Source: Prosapia bicincta
Lineage: Eukaryota > Arthropoda > Insecta > Hemiptera > Cercopidae
Length of the DNA stretch: 64,000 nt
Assembly (NCBI GenBank): GCA_036971475.1
Contig: JBAIZL010000002.1
Location: 128,976,033-129,040,032 of the forward strand
Direction of reading: 5' to 3'
The stretch's first letter is position 1; each line of letters begins with the position of its first letter. Both the position numbers and the translations under genes were made by a program. A model generated the notes under the pieces. That model made no database searches and was not told the origin of the DNA. It worked only from the letters and a program-made list of their open reading frames with translations. Positions 14,930 through 26,197 of this stretch are shown one piece after another.

Positions 14930-15002
14930 CAGTGTAAGTTAACAATTTACCAACCTTTAGTTAACAAAAAGTCTGGTCTCAAATAATAGCAAAAGTGTAA
15001 TA

Positions 15003-16034
15003 AATTATATTTATTCTGTTATTATATTTTTAAAAGTATTTATTTTTAAATTTTGAAGTTTGTTTCACTTTAAATGGGCATATTTTAGAGAGATACAAGT
15101 TCATTAATCATTTCACTGCAAAACTGTTAACATATAAGTACTGAAAATGGTAGTATAACTAATGTAACCAAATGTAGGAAAATGTAATGAAACTGAATGT
15201 AAATTGGATTCCCAGTGTGAGAAAATATTACTACACTTGATAACACTGTAACTTCCATTACTACTCTTTGCTAATTGCACACAAATACAACTCTAAGTTT
15301 CAGTTGTCATAAATCATAGGTCATGGTAGTGAAAGAGCTTTACCATAGTGATCAAATTAAGTTTATAAACCGTTATTAAAACTCTTGAAATTTGTAGTCC
15401 ATTACTTTCGGTGAATCTTAATCACTTTAACACGTTAAAGTGTTATTAAAAGTTACAATGTCTGAAAGAAAGTAAACGTTCATTCAATATAAACTTAGAA
15501 GCAAAACATCCAGTTATAAAAGTGAGAAATAAAATAATCATTGTGATGTTGTATTTGAAAGATGTTGAAGGAAGTTTAGTGTTTCAAGCAATATTGAGAA
15601 ATATTTACTTTCAGATCATGCTGCTTGTTATAGGATGTCAATAGTAGAGTTTTTTTTCAAATGAAAGTACCAAACAAGAGAGATCTTTAAGTTTTCCATG
15701 CTGAGGGTGTTTGCACCTACCAAACTGTATGAAAAATTTGTTTTCGCTACAACAAATTGTTATTCAAAAGTACAGAATTCATGTTTTGAGCTTAGTTTTT
15801 GCTGAACCAAAACAAAATCATAACTTATTGGGGCACAGGTTTTTACACCTTCAACTGATTATTAACTCAAAGGAAAGCTGGACAGCTTTAATTATGTACC
15901 GGTATCTATAAAGACAGACGCTTCTAACCACAAAGCACACAACATTTTTCCTGACAATAAGATTCTTTGAAAAGTAAAAATACTAGACATTAACTCTCAA
16001 CCTGAAGAATTGTCATACATAATAGTAGAATATA
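15003..16034. other. No gene; includes a family B PLE tail (minus, 15361-15440)
   Basis: The stretch at about 15361-15440 (TTGAAATTTGTAGTCCATTA, TTCGGTGAATCTTAATCACT) matches the outer part of the family B terminal repeat at 57185-57250, on the minus strand. A short frame at 15711-15911 has no recognisable features and I do not call it a gene. Confidence 0.45.
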
Positions 16035-16264
16035 CAAATAAAAGATATAGACAAAACTCACAAATTAATCACTAATGAACTTAGACGCATCTCAATGACA
16101 AAATCATCATAATCAGAGAGTGGTACTACAAACTCTAAATTACAACAGTTGTAAGATAGAGTTTGTAGTAGCAACACTCACTGATGAAGGTGACTTTGTC
16201 ATTGAAACTCATCTGAGTTAATAAATGATTAATTTGTGAGTTTTGTGTATGTCTTTTATTTGTA
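16035..16264. repeat. Inverted repeat with hammerhead-like motif (family C)
   Basis: Imperfect inverted repeat of about 110 bp per arm centred near 16148. Both arms carry AATTTGTGAGTTTTGT, TTTATTTGTAT and TTTGTCATTGA blocks. The right (plus) arm has an intact ribozyme-like core; the left (minus) arm has GAGA instead of GAAA and a disrupted box. Same architecture as the other inverted pairs here. Confidence 0.8.
16176..16218 (+). ncRNA. Hammerhead ribozyme-like motif, family C
   Basis: Stem I ACTCA (16176-16180) pairs with TGAGT (16214-16218), five perfect pairs. Box CTGATGA (16181-16187), stem II GTGAC-TTT-GTCAT within 16190-16202 (one G-U pair), GAAA (16204-16207), minimal stem III (one A-U pair around CTCA) and C at 16213 as cleavage base. 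All invariant bases are present. One or two unpaired bases sit between the box and stem II. Confidence 0.72.
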
Positions 16265-17460
16265 TCAACATAACCTCACAAGCTAAGCTTAAAGGATAGT
16301 TGTATAATAGTAGAATATTTACAAGATGTGTTGGGGGAAAATAATTTAACACACAAAGTAATTTCTTTCTGTAAGGACAACACAAACACTATGTTTAGTG
16401 GTGCAGGTTAGAAAGGTAAAGAGAATGTCTATTACAAATTGCAAAACATTTTGAAAGGAGGAATTGTGGGTTTGTTCGGTATCACACAATATTCAAACAG
16501 TATAATAACTGCATCTTATTGTTTACCATTAGATGTATAAGTTATAGTTATGGAATTATGCTTGCACTTTTACATATATACAATAAGAGTAGATCTACTT
16601 AACCTTCCATATGGTGCATACTGGAGGTTATCTCCATGTTGGTGAATTTCTTCTCACAAAATATAGAAGGGAACAGTTGGCAGTCTGATGCTTGGTGCTT
16701 TTCTCAAGCCTCTTTCTAGGAACTGACTGATAGTTTTTTTTGCACCCTTTGACACAGTTCCAACTGGACTTAGAGTAGAATCCAGATGCACCCAATGAAC
16801 TAACTGCTTATATGGAAGGAGCTTCCCCTAGTGCTCGGTTGTGAAGATGAATTATATTATTTGTGCCATAATTGTGTCCTATAATAAAATTCTAATAAGC
16901 TATATTTAAAAAGTACTTAACTAAGTGAATACGAAAGTGCTTACTTGCTGACACGTTTCAAAACATTTGTTCCTTTTACGAAGCTAATCCTCTACAAGCT
17001 AACCCTTTCTAATAAGAATATTTTTCTTTTTTATATTGGTGTACAACACTTTTAATGATATTTAAAATCTTACCATATATTTTGGAATTTTTAATAGATA
17101 ATTACTGTATATTATTGTATATTACTTTGAAATTATTTCTTAAGTGTTAACAAAATTGATTTATTTAAATAGTTGTCAAAATGATTGAAAATGAGTTTTC
17201 ATTAAAAATTATTTACATAATAATATTTTTTTCATTACTTTATATTTTTTGATTTAACTACAAAATAACTGTTTTCAAAATTACTATATTGAAATGTGTC
17301 AAGAAATTCTATATCTATAATAAATCTAATATGCCCTTATTGTATTTAGTACTTGTTTTAGTGATGAGCCATATAGCCAAAAATAATATTTGTTGATTCC
17401 ATCTTCACTTGAGCTACTAGTTATCACTAAACACTTTTAAATGTTTATAAACTTGCTTAT
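16265..17460. other. No gene seen
   Basis: No coding signal apart from the terminal-repeat fragment listed separately at 16918-16990. Confidence 0.4.
16918..16990 (-). mobile_element. PLE family F terminal-repeat fragment
   Basis: Minus-strand copy of the family F end: GAAACGTGTCAGCAAGTAAG, then the GTATTCACTTAGTT block. The hammerhead outline is present downstream of the box, which itself is not CUGANGA. Confidence 0.6.
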
Positions 17461-17478
17461 TGTAGCACTTATGTTTGT

Positions 17479-17520
17479 TGAGGACAGTCGTTTCGGGAGA
17501 TGTGTCCCATTGTCAACTCA
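17479..17520 (-). ncRNA. Hammerhead-like motif, family A (altered core)
   Basis: On the minus strand: stem I UGAG/CUCA, box UUGACAA in place of CUGANGA, one extra U, stem II GGGA-CACAUC-UCCC, GAAA, short stem III and C at the cleavage position. Positions 3 and 8 are changed together (C to U, G to A). Confidence 0.5.
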
Positions 17521-17834
17521 GACCGTAACTGATCTAAAGGTTTACACAGTTTAGGGTGTTAGGGTGAGTGGGATATTATGGTGGTTTGGGTGTATTTTGT
17601 GTGTATTAAGAGTTATGATGTCAAAAAGTGTGTGTGAGTTGTAATGTGTAATACGAAATATACAGACACTTCAAACTACACCCCTACACACATACTCAAT
17701 ACACAATTACATTACAACTCACACGCACTTTTTGACATAACTCCTAATACATACAAAATACACCCACACCACCTAAATATCCCACCCCCACCTTAACACC
17801 CTAACCTATGTAAACCTTGAGATCAGTTACGGTC

Positions 17835-17876
17835 TGAGTTGACAATGGGACACATCTCCCGAAACGGCTGTCCTCA
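17835..17876 (+). ncRNA. Hammerhead-like motif, family A (altered core)
   Basis: TGAG (17835-17838) pairs with CTCA (17873-17876). Box TTGACAA (17839-17845), extra T, stem II GGGA (17847-17850) with TCCC (17857-17860), GAAA (17861-17864), a three-pair stem III with one G-U, and C17 at 17872. Architecture is that of a type I hammerhead, with the paired change at core positions 3 and 8. Confidence 0.5.
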
Positions 17877-17910
17877 ACAAACAAAGTAAGTGCTACTATA
17901 GGCAAGTTTA

Positions 17911-19199
17911 TAAACATTTAAAAGTGTTTAGCCAAAAATAAATTATGTATAACCTATATTTTTTTTATTACTGTAATTATTACAGATTTTCTAAAAGAAT
18001 TATATGAAAATGTGTCAACGATTCCTATATTTATAATGAATTAAGTATGTTATGTTTTCATTAATTTAAATACATTTTTTAAAGTAGTAAATCACGTAAA
18101 ATAGTTGATTTAATGTGTTATCCATTAATCCAGGTAACTTCCAGATCTAACCATTGGATTTTCAAAATTTATGTGCTATCAGGAAGGTTAAAGATGTAAC
18201 ACTGTTAAAGTTGAATACCAGAAAATGTTATGGTACAGTAAAATTGGCTGGCTTGCATTAATGCCTACTATCGAAAGGTTCTAAAATTATTTATGCCACT
18301 TAGGCAATATGTTTTAAATCAGTCTAAATGCCCTGTTGATTTAAAAGCATTTTTTAATATGAAAATTTAGTAACATGGTTGCATTTAATACATCGACAAG
18401 CATATTTGTTTTAACAGTTAGTTTTAAAAGTAGAAGGTTTCAGCCATTGAGGTCTTAGTTGAAACAAAAATGTAAAAAGATAAAATTCAGAATTAGATAA
18501 ATACCAGAGACTCATCTCTTATGCAGTACATATCATGATAACAACAATCTATACAGTGCTTGAAAAAGTATATTTTACTACAGCCATTGTATCATTTTAC
18601 AAAATCTCCCTTCAGTTTTTAGAGAAGTTTATAGCACATTTTGAAGATGCATACATTATTGGATATACAACTCTGAAAAAAAATCCCATCTGGTCTGATA
18701 TTTAATCAGTTTTAAACTATCTTTTAGAAAAACATATTGTTCAATCCTTTAATAATTGACTTTTATGAAATAGTACATGTTATAAAATATACCAACAATC
18801 ATGTTTCCAAATAGCATCAAGGTGAATTAGAAGTCCGTCAATGGTGAGAACTATTGTTTAATCTTTGATCAATGAAAAGCACTTAAGCAAGATAGTGAAA
18901 GATGTGTAGCTCTTTCAGAAACAATGTTAAAGTCAAGAAAAGTCATTGAAAAGTCAAGATAGGTGCAGAAGTAATTGTTTCTTCAATGACTAAGGAGTCG
19001 ATATTGGAGGAGACATAGATTTCAATCCTTGTTTTCAAAGTAGTACCATTCACAAAAGTTAATTTTGGTCTAAGTTGTATGGTTTTCTATTCAACGTTGC
19101 TTTATATACTTAGGCTGTTAATTATAAGTACAAGAACTGTATGAACATAAAAATGTTCAAGAGTACTTTTCTTAGATATTGAAATTAAAAATGTATTCA
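17911..19199. other. No gene seen
   Basis: AT-rich, no recognisable frame, repeat or RNA gene. Confidence 0.4.
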
Positions 19200-19750
19200 T
19201 ACACATTTTTTTCTTGCAGCCCTAAAATCAACTCCATGTTCTGTTTTGGAGAGAATAATATCTGGAGTTTACAAACTAACTTGCAGTTTGTGCCCCAGTT
19301 TTTACATAGGCCAGACAGGGAGGTCTTTTTACACACTCTGCCAAGGACATATAAAAGCACTAATAAACAATAATTACCAATCAAACTTTGCCGAGCATCT
19401 CAAGTCCACAAAACATGACTACATTACATAGCATCCAACCGATAAATTCTTCATAAACAACACAGAAATAACCAACATTACACAACCGAACAATATGAAA
19501 TATACAAACATTTCAAACTACACCCTACACACATACTCAACACCCAATTACTTTATAACTCACACACACTTTTCGAAATCATAACTCCTAAAGCTCACCA
19601 AGTACACCCACACCCCCATCATAATATCCCACCCCACCTTAACCTACAAAAACCTTGAGATCAGTTATGGTCTGAGTTAACAAATGGGACACATCTCCTG
19701 AATCAGCCGTCCTCAAAATATATAAGTAAGTGCTACTATAGGCAAGTTGT
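19200..19750 (+). mobile_element. Penelope-like element 3' end (GIY-YIG domain plus family A terminal repeat)
   Basis: The clearest endonuclease remnant in the window. The frame 19246-19431 reads 'SGVYKLTCSLCPSFYIGQTG' and continues RSFYTLCQGHIKAL, then SNFAEHLKSTKH: the GVY...FYIGQTGRS core is the GIY-YIG signature of PLE endonucleases, with the C-x2-C pair usual in that family. After a stop and a frameshift the C-terminal stretch 'TEQYEIYKHFKLHPTHILN' follows (about 19489-19545). The family A terminal repeat ends the element (about 19659-19746), though its ribozyme core is eroded (TTAACAA, GAATC). Reverse transcriptase is missing; the copy is 5' truncated and dead. Confidence 0.85.
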
Positions 19751-19804
19751 AAAATATTTACAAGTATAATTAAAAATTTCCTAATGAAAAGTTCATTTTA
19801 GTTC

Positions 19805-19912
19805 TATTGTTTTGAAACGTGTCAGCATGTAAGCCCTTCGTATTCACTTATTCAAGTAATTTTTGATTATAGTTTAATCAGTGAATTCAAGATGATTACA
19901 TCAAGAAACTTC
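19805..19912 (+). mobile_element. PLE family F terminal-repeat fragment
   Basis: TTTTGAAACGTGTCAGCATG, AAGCCCTTCGTATTCACTTA and TATAGTTTAATCAGTGAATT follow one another as in the other family F copies. Only the 3' part of the ribozyme-like fold is present. Confidence 0.6.
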
Positions 19913-19948
19913 ATTTACAAGTGTTTTAGAGACAATTAAATCTACTCT

Positions 19949-19951
<3 letters not shown>

Positions 19952-20019
<68 letters not shown>
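19952..20019. repeat. (TA)n microsatellite
   Basis: About 34 uninterrupted TA units, immediately after the family F fragment. Confidence 0.95.
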
Positions 20020-20022
<3 letters not shown>

Positions 20023-20913
20023 GTTAAATCATAAAAAAGATCAGTGGTGTTGTAAATTTATTTGCATATATGATATAAAAACGTTTATATGTTACGTATA
20101 TTACACAAAAATATTTACTGCAATTGAAAGTTTTCCAAATTAAATCATAATTCAAGTCTTTATTATATCATACAAGTAGTAATTTCAGGTATTTTGTAAT
20201 TTTATTAAATGGTAATTTTTAATTATATTTATTTTTGTTTTGGCCATGGAAAACTATGATTCTATTATTAAATAATTAATTATACATTGGGGGATTATTA
20301 TAACCATCATTGGAACACTAAACTAAATATTTAATATTAAACCTTCTAATTATATAAAGACTATTCTACTAAACACATTATAAATCTCTAATAATTATCA
20401 TTTAGATATTTTTGTTATATATTTAAGTTTTTACTGGAATAGTTTATCATAATTATTAGTTTTCAGTGATGTGTAACCATCAAATGCAGTGATTTTGTGT
20501 GAAACGCTTCTGCTGATAAACAACAGTAATTAATGGTTCTTTGTCTAGTGAAACGGCTGTACTCATTAAACAAAAAGTAAGTGTTACTACATATAAGCGT
20601 CAGATATAATATGTAGTGACACCAGGCACACACGCGCACGCGCGCACCCACACAAACATACACACACAAATTTATATGACTGAGTTAATAACATTAATTA
20701 TACTTGACCTGTTAGTTAACTTTAGACGTATTTTTAAAAGCAGAAATAGATATCAAATTATTTAAATTCCAGACTAAAAATTAAATATTGAGATTAGCAC
20801 TATATGGTAATATGTATAAATCTTTACTAACAATTTTACTTGATCTTTAATTTTAAGCATCATACATCATGACAAAAATTGTAATACAGTATCATTTTGT
20901 TTAATAACATGCT

Positions 20914-20982
<69 letters not shown>

Positions 20983-22784
20983 TAATGTATAAGTTATGAA
21001 TACCACCAAGCATGAACTGTGTATAAATAACATAAATGATTATACAACTAGCAATGGCGAAGAAGTTTTGATCACGTGACCAGACTACATATTTTAGCGC
21101 TCTTCAAGGTACTGAATTACCTCTATTATTTTTTAATAATTTGAAGGTTATATTGATAATTTTACATCGATAGTAATTTTCAAGTTGTTTAAATTGCAAA
21201 AGAAGTGTGGTACTTAGTGTTTAGGCACCTTTAATTACTTAACACGGTAAAAGCATTTTGTCTTGTTAAGGTCTCCAATAGGCTAGTGTATCTGTGTTCA
21301 AGGCCTAAAACAAAGTTTCGGAGAATGGCGTCCTCCCCACATGGTTCTAAATAACCTCGGTAATAAACCCAGAGATCTGCTTTAGTCATAATCTAATATC
21401 GTTTTCCAAATTAAAGTACTGTTAATAACATTACTGTAAAATATCTCCTTTGTAAACCGTCTTACTACCCATTATATACAGAGTTGAAGTGGCGTTCTCA
21501 GCGACTCCATTGTCCTGATAAAAACTACAAGGTTTATTACTTTAAGTATATTTTAAAGTATTTTAATTTGTTCTAATTTATATTTTCACTAATCAATTTA
21601 AGATATGCTAAGGTGTAGTATTGATTCGCTTAACCTTTGACAGCAAAATTTTATAGTCGAAAAGTACAAATTAATTTAGGCTATCTTTTATTAGCACTTT
21701 TTAATGAGTTCTGTTCTCTATGACTCATTTAATAGCGATATTGTTGTTTTATTTCTGCTTAAACTGAGCTGAGTTGCATCATTCCAATTTTATATTGGGA
21801 AGTAGTTCTGTTCACAATAATTTTAGTGGCTATTGGCCTCTCTTAGCCAAGCCTAACCTATTTGTATCAAGTTGATGAAAAAAAGGTATGTATGGTTATA
21901 CAATTTTTAGTCATAATTTAAACTTAAAATTCAATTTATGATTCAGAATAATTGAAGTAAAATCATGTTTTAACAAGTGTGAAATAACAAATGTTTTAAA
22001 AAATTTGACTTCTTATCACCCTAGCATTATGTAATGTTTTGTTGTACAACAAACAGTATTTTTTAATTTGTTAATAATACTGAATGTTAGTAAATCTTGA
22101 ATATACCTACTAAAAATTATTATAGAACTTTTTTATTTAAGAATAACACTAGGCCCTAATAAACATTGTTTTAGCACTTTAATGTTCAAAACGAATTGTT
22201 TTAGAAACAAAACCGTCTTTAGTATAACATTTTTTTATTAGGAAGTGTACATTTTTAAAAACAATTTTTTAAGCGAACTAAACATTTACCTTATTTTTTA
22301 TTTCACTTTACATATCTTGAATTATTTTGTGTTTTTATATAGTCTTGCTTTATATTCAGGATTCATATATTCTAGACAAATTCCTTATTAGAAAAAAATG
22401 GTAATATTTGACAAAGAGCTAGTGAAATCTTATTTTTTACTATTTTTCTCAAGTGTTATACTCATTCTAAACAAATTTCAAGAATAATTGTTACTAGTGT
22501 TCAAAAAATTATATTATGTGCAGTTTTGGAAATTTTATCCTCCACTGACACTGTCCAGTGTATTATTATGAGATTCTAAATGAATTACTTTACTATGTTA
22601 TTGAATTATATTAAAATATAGCTCAGCATATGCGGCTAGAATAGATGCTAGTCATAAAAATGTACTTTCCTAAATTATATAAGCAATAACCTCATTCAAC
22701 AAGTGACGTTGTTTATCTAAAACATATTTCGGCTAGCTTCTTGATAGATACCTGACTAGCTTATGTGATTATTTATATCCTAAC
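20020..22784. other. No gene; short repeat remnants
   Basis: At 20545-20600, GTGAAACGGCTGTACTCATT followed by AAAGTAAGTGTTACTAC resembles the family A PLE end in degraded form. A CA/CG-rich patch lies at 20625-20670. The rest shows no coding signal. Confidence 0.35.
20916..20976. repeat. (TA)n microsatellite
   Basis: About 30 TA units. Confidence 0.95.
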
Positions 22785-23762
22785 CAGGGTAATTGTTTTT
22801 TTAGCCACATAACCGATTTCGGCTGAAAACTTTTACTGGCCGATGTAGAAACTCATAAGTAATACAAAAAAAAAAAAAAATTTAAACACTTGCTGACGTC
22901 CTGAATAATTACAATTTTGGAAAGAAATTATTTCAACCCCCACCCCTTCCATAATCACCTAAAACCTTACAAAATCAATGTTTTACCTTGAAACTAGCAA
23001 AATGTCTCAAAAAGTATTTACATTTTTTTATCACATTCTAGTTGGGACTACGCTTTAGGGGAAGGGTGCACAGTTGCAACAGCGTAGTGTACTATATCTA
23101 GGTATGGATATGCCTATAAAGTAACCAGTCAGGATAGATTTGGTTGTAATTGTATAAAACATTACTATGTACCGATATTAAATTATTCGTTGTGTTTTTG
23201 CTTCAACTAGTAAAACTTTTCAGACGATCTAATACCTTACATTTGTAGATTTGTTTTGTATATTTTAATATAGGTCTATAGTAATGTTGTATAAAATTAT
23301 AACCAAATCTATCCTAACTGAATACTTAATAGGTCTATACCTAGTAATGTTATGAAATTACAATCAAATCTATCATGACTGGATACTTCATGGGGTATGT
23401 CAAGTTGTAGTACAATGCGCTATTGTTACTATGTGTTCAAAAATGTAGTCCCAACTAAAATGTGATCAAAATTTACTTTCCGTCAAAGTAAACAAAAATG
23501 TAAATAATAACGTAAATTTTTTTTCGAGGTATTTTGCCACTTCCAAGGTAAAAAAATCAAGGCAAAATATTGATTTTGTAAGGTTTTAGATAACCGTGGA
23601 GGAGGTAGGGGGTGAAATAATATTTTCTAAACCTGTAAATATATGTCCAGTCAGTGGAAGTATTATTATTTTTTGTTGGTATTCGTTTTGAGTTTCAGCA
23701 TCGCTCATTATATTTTTTGGCCGAAATCGCTTACGTGGCAAAGTATACAATTACCCCAGATT
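22785..23762. mobile_element. Non-autonomous element with long terminal inverted repeats (MITE 1)
   Basis: Left edge CCAGGGTAATTGTTTTTTTA then GCCACATAACCGATTTCGGC matches the reverse complement of the right edge (GCCGAAATCGCTTACGTGGC ... CAATTACCCCAG). Inner blocks also pair: AGTTGGGACTAC (about 23040) with GTAGTCCCAACT (about 23430). The core carries several copies, in both orientations, of the AT-rich ACCAAATCTATCCTGACTGG motif shared with MITE 2. No transposase frame. The superfamily is unclear. Confidence 0.75.
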
Positions 23763-23889
23763 CCTTGTAACTATTTGAATACCATTTTACAATCACTTTC
23801 TTCTTCTTTTCCTTGAATTTTATTGAATAATATAATTGTAGGGATAGAATAAACTAATTTTAAATGTTGAATACCATAAATAGTGGTTA

Positions 23890-24702
23890 CAAGGTAAAAA
23901 TATAGTCTTATTTACTTCGATTAAAAAAAATTTTTTTTTAAATTACTCGCCTTAGTGTGTAAACCACAAATATCAACTTTTTTTCAGCAGAGAGTATGTA
24001 AAGTTACTTTTTTCACATTTTAAATGTTAGGTTGTAATGGTATGTAGGCTTATAGCGTGGACTGAGCGCGCTGTAGTTACAGCGCACTGCACTACGTCTA
24101 GATCTGGTTGTAATTTTATAAAACATTACTATATACCTACATTAAAATATACCTATGAGGTATCTAGTCAGAATAGATTTGGTTATAGTTTTAAACAATG
24201 TTATTTACTTATATTAAAATATACCTACGAAGTATCCAGTCAGGATAGATTTGGTTGTAATTTTTTTAGACTCATTGCCAATGCAGAAAATTACAACCAA
24301 ATCTATCCTGACTGGATACTTCATAGATATATTTTAATATAGTTAGATAGTAATGTTGAATAAAATTATAGCCAAATCTAAATTGACTTGATACTTCATA
24401 GGTATATTTTAATGTAGGTATATGGTAATGTTGTATAAAATTATAACAAAAAATTAAATATTTAGATTTTAAGTCTAGTATTAAAATGAATTTACTTTGA
24501 TGTAGTGCATTGCGCTGTAGCTACTGTACGGCCGGTTCACGCTATACATGCTACTACAGACTAACATTTAAAATGTGAAAAAAGTAACTTTTTGTATTTT
24601 CCGTGGAAAAAAATTGATATTCGTGTTCTACACATTAAAACGAGTAACTTAAAAAAAAAATTTTCTGACCAACATCATTAAGACTATATTTTTACCAGTT
24701 AA
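23890..24702. mobile_element. Non-autonomous element with long terminal inverted repeats (MITE 2)
   Basis: The left part (GGTAAAAATATAGTCTTA, AAATTACTCG, then CACATTTTAAATGTTAG) is mirrored at the right (CTAACATTTAAAATGTG, CGAGTAACTT, AAGACTATATTTTTACC). The middle has alternating-orientation copies of ACCAAATCTATCCTGACTGG with TATTTTAATATAGGTATA spacers. A frame at 24037-24342 is only translated repeat. A half copy lies at 39236-39485 and a fragment at 25890-26000. Confidence 0.8.
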
Positions 24703-25889
24703 AATATACTTTAAATAACTTCTCTTTATAATTTATATTATTTAAAAGATAAATTAAAATATAACTAATATATCATTAGGATGGGTGTTAAAAAAAATTA
24801 ACTTAGGTTAATCAGTGAGTTAATTCATAGTCACCTCTAATTCCCGGAATCATTAAGATATAGTCTATAAATTTGTGTTGTAATGTTAGTTTCTTGTAAT
24901 GTTTCTTAGTATCTTACCATATAAAGTAGTACAAATTAAGTTCTTCTTTATTTGAGTTCAATATGCATTGTTTTCATCTTAAAGATGGCAGAAATAAAAG
25001 GTCTATAATTGGATGTTTGAAAACAATACAAATTTGTAATTGTCATGTATTTTTAGTTATTCTACAGGTGTGTGAAATCATATAAAAATAGTTGTATACA
25101 ATCTTGTGAATGCTAAAAATGGTGCTAAAGCTTGATAAGATACTTGAATTTTTTGCACTTCTTTATTTTCTAAAGAAAATTAAGTCCATAATAGTGAAAC
25201 ATATTAGAGAAGTTCCATTTTGTTTGTTAGTGTCTTGTACTGTCACAGTCACATTTTTACATAGTTTAAATTATTACGAACTTATGATTAGGATAGGTTT
25301 AAGTAAAAAAATATTAAGTTTAGTATTTCAATAGCATTATGTAACCTATCTTCTATTCAAGATAATTGTTAACAAAATGATAATTTTTTTTTTTTGTAAA
25401 TAGAATACCATTGGTATGCGAGTCAAGAAATATTTGATTTCTATCCTTAAATTAGTAATGTTTTGGCCGCTATTTTGTTGCCCTCTTCATCCCTAGAATA
25501 CATTTTAAAACTATATTTATAAATAATCAAGTTAATTCTCTATTAGAATGTATTGTTCAGTAATTTTTATGAAAAGAAATCGATGATGTAGCATATATAT
25601 TTAAGGTTTTTAATATGACTGCATAGTATTCTGTGTATCAATAAATTTAAACGTTATACAGTATTTTAGCAAAGTTATATCGTTTTAAGCTAAGTTCACC
25701 TGTTTACCAACTTCATTGTTATAATTAAACTGTATATTTTTTTACAAGGTTAACACATCCTATAACACTAGTTAGAATTATTTTATTGCAGTTTTGGTAA
25801 TTATTTAAATATCTGCTTCCGTGGAGTAATATTTTTTTGCCAGGTGACGTCAAGTGTTATATACTCTTACCTTACATGTGTATATTTGT
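24703..25889. other. No gene seen
   Basis: AT-rich. The frame at 25110-25334 has no family features and I do not support it as a gene. Confidence 0.35.
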
Positions 25890-26000
25890 CCGGTTAAATC
25901 TATAAAATTAAAACCAAATCTATCCTGACTGGATACTTCATAGGTATATTTTAATATAGGTATTTAGTCATATTGTATAAAATTATAACCAAATCTATCC
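25890..26000. repeat. Fragment of MITE 2 core
   Basis: Two opposed ACCAAATCTATCCT blocks around TAGGTATATTTTAATATAGG, as in the core of MITE 2. Confidence 0.75.
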
Positions 26001-26007
26001 TAATATG

Positions 26008-26197
26008 CAAAATAACTCAACACTAACAATTTATTTTAAAAAAAATGACATGACAAATATGTCAAGACAGCCAAGCTGTCCTATTTAGTGCCAGGTAAAC
26101 CTGATGAATGTTTGCCCATCACTCATGTGAGCAGTATAGTTGTTAAAACAGGTTAGTCATTTAATAAAAATTATATATTTTGTGTTGAGTTATTTTG
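26008..26197. mobile_element. 190-bp MITE with perfect 16-bp terminal inverted repeats
   Basis: CAAAATAACTCAACAC at 26008-26023 is the exact reverse complement of 26182-26197. The interior has a small hairpin (CAAGACAGCCAAGCTGTC region). No coding capacity. Superfamily unknown. Confidence 0.75.

Larger units (their letters stand above)
14766..15002. repeat. Inverted repeat with two hammerhead-like motifs (family D)
   Basis: Imperfect inverted repeat with arms of about 110 bp (roughly 14766-14876 and 14887-15002) and a short centre. Both arms carry TTAACAATTTA, ACCTTTAGTTAAC and AGTCTGGTC-type blocks. By analogy with the other inverted pairs in the window I take it as two retroelement terminal repeats joined tail to tail; no coding region is attached here. 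Confidence 0.8.
17461..17910. mobile_element. Inverted pair of PLE family A ends with GIY-YIG C-terminal remnants
   Basis: A minus copy of the family A terminal repeat (about 17461-17535) faces a plus copy (about 17818-17910). Between them lie PLE C-terminal coding remnants; on the plus side, at 17655-17740, a 'YEIYRHFKLHP' type stretch reads directly towards the terminal repeat. The arms match over most of their length, so two elements (or one with an inverted partial copy, a known PLE habit) are joined near 17650. No complete frame survives. Confidence 0.75.
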
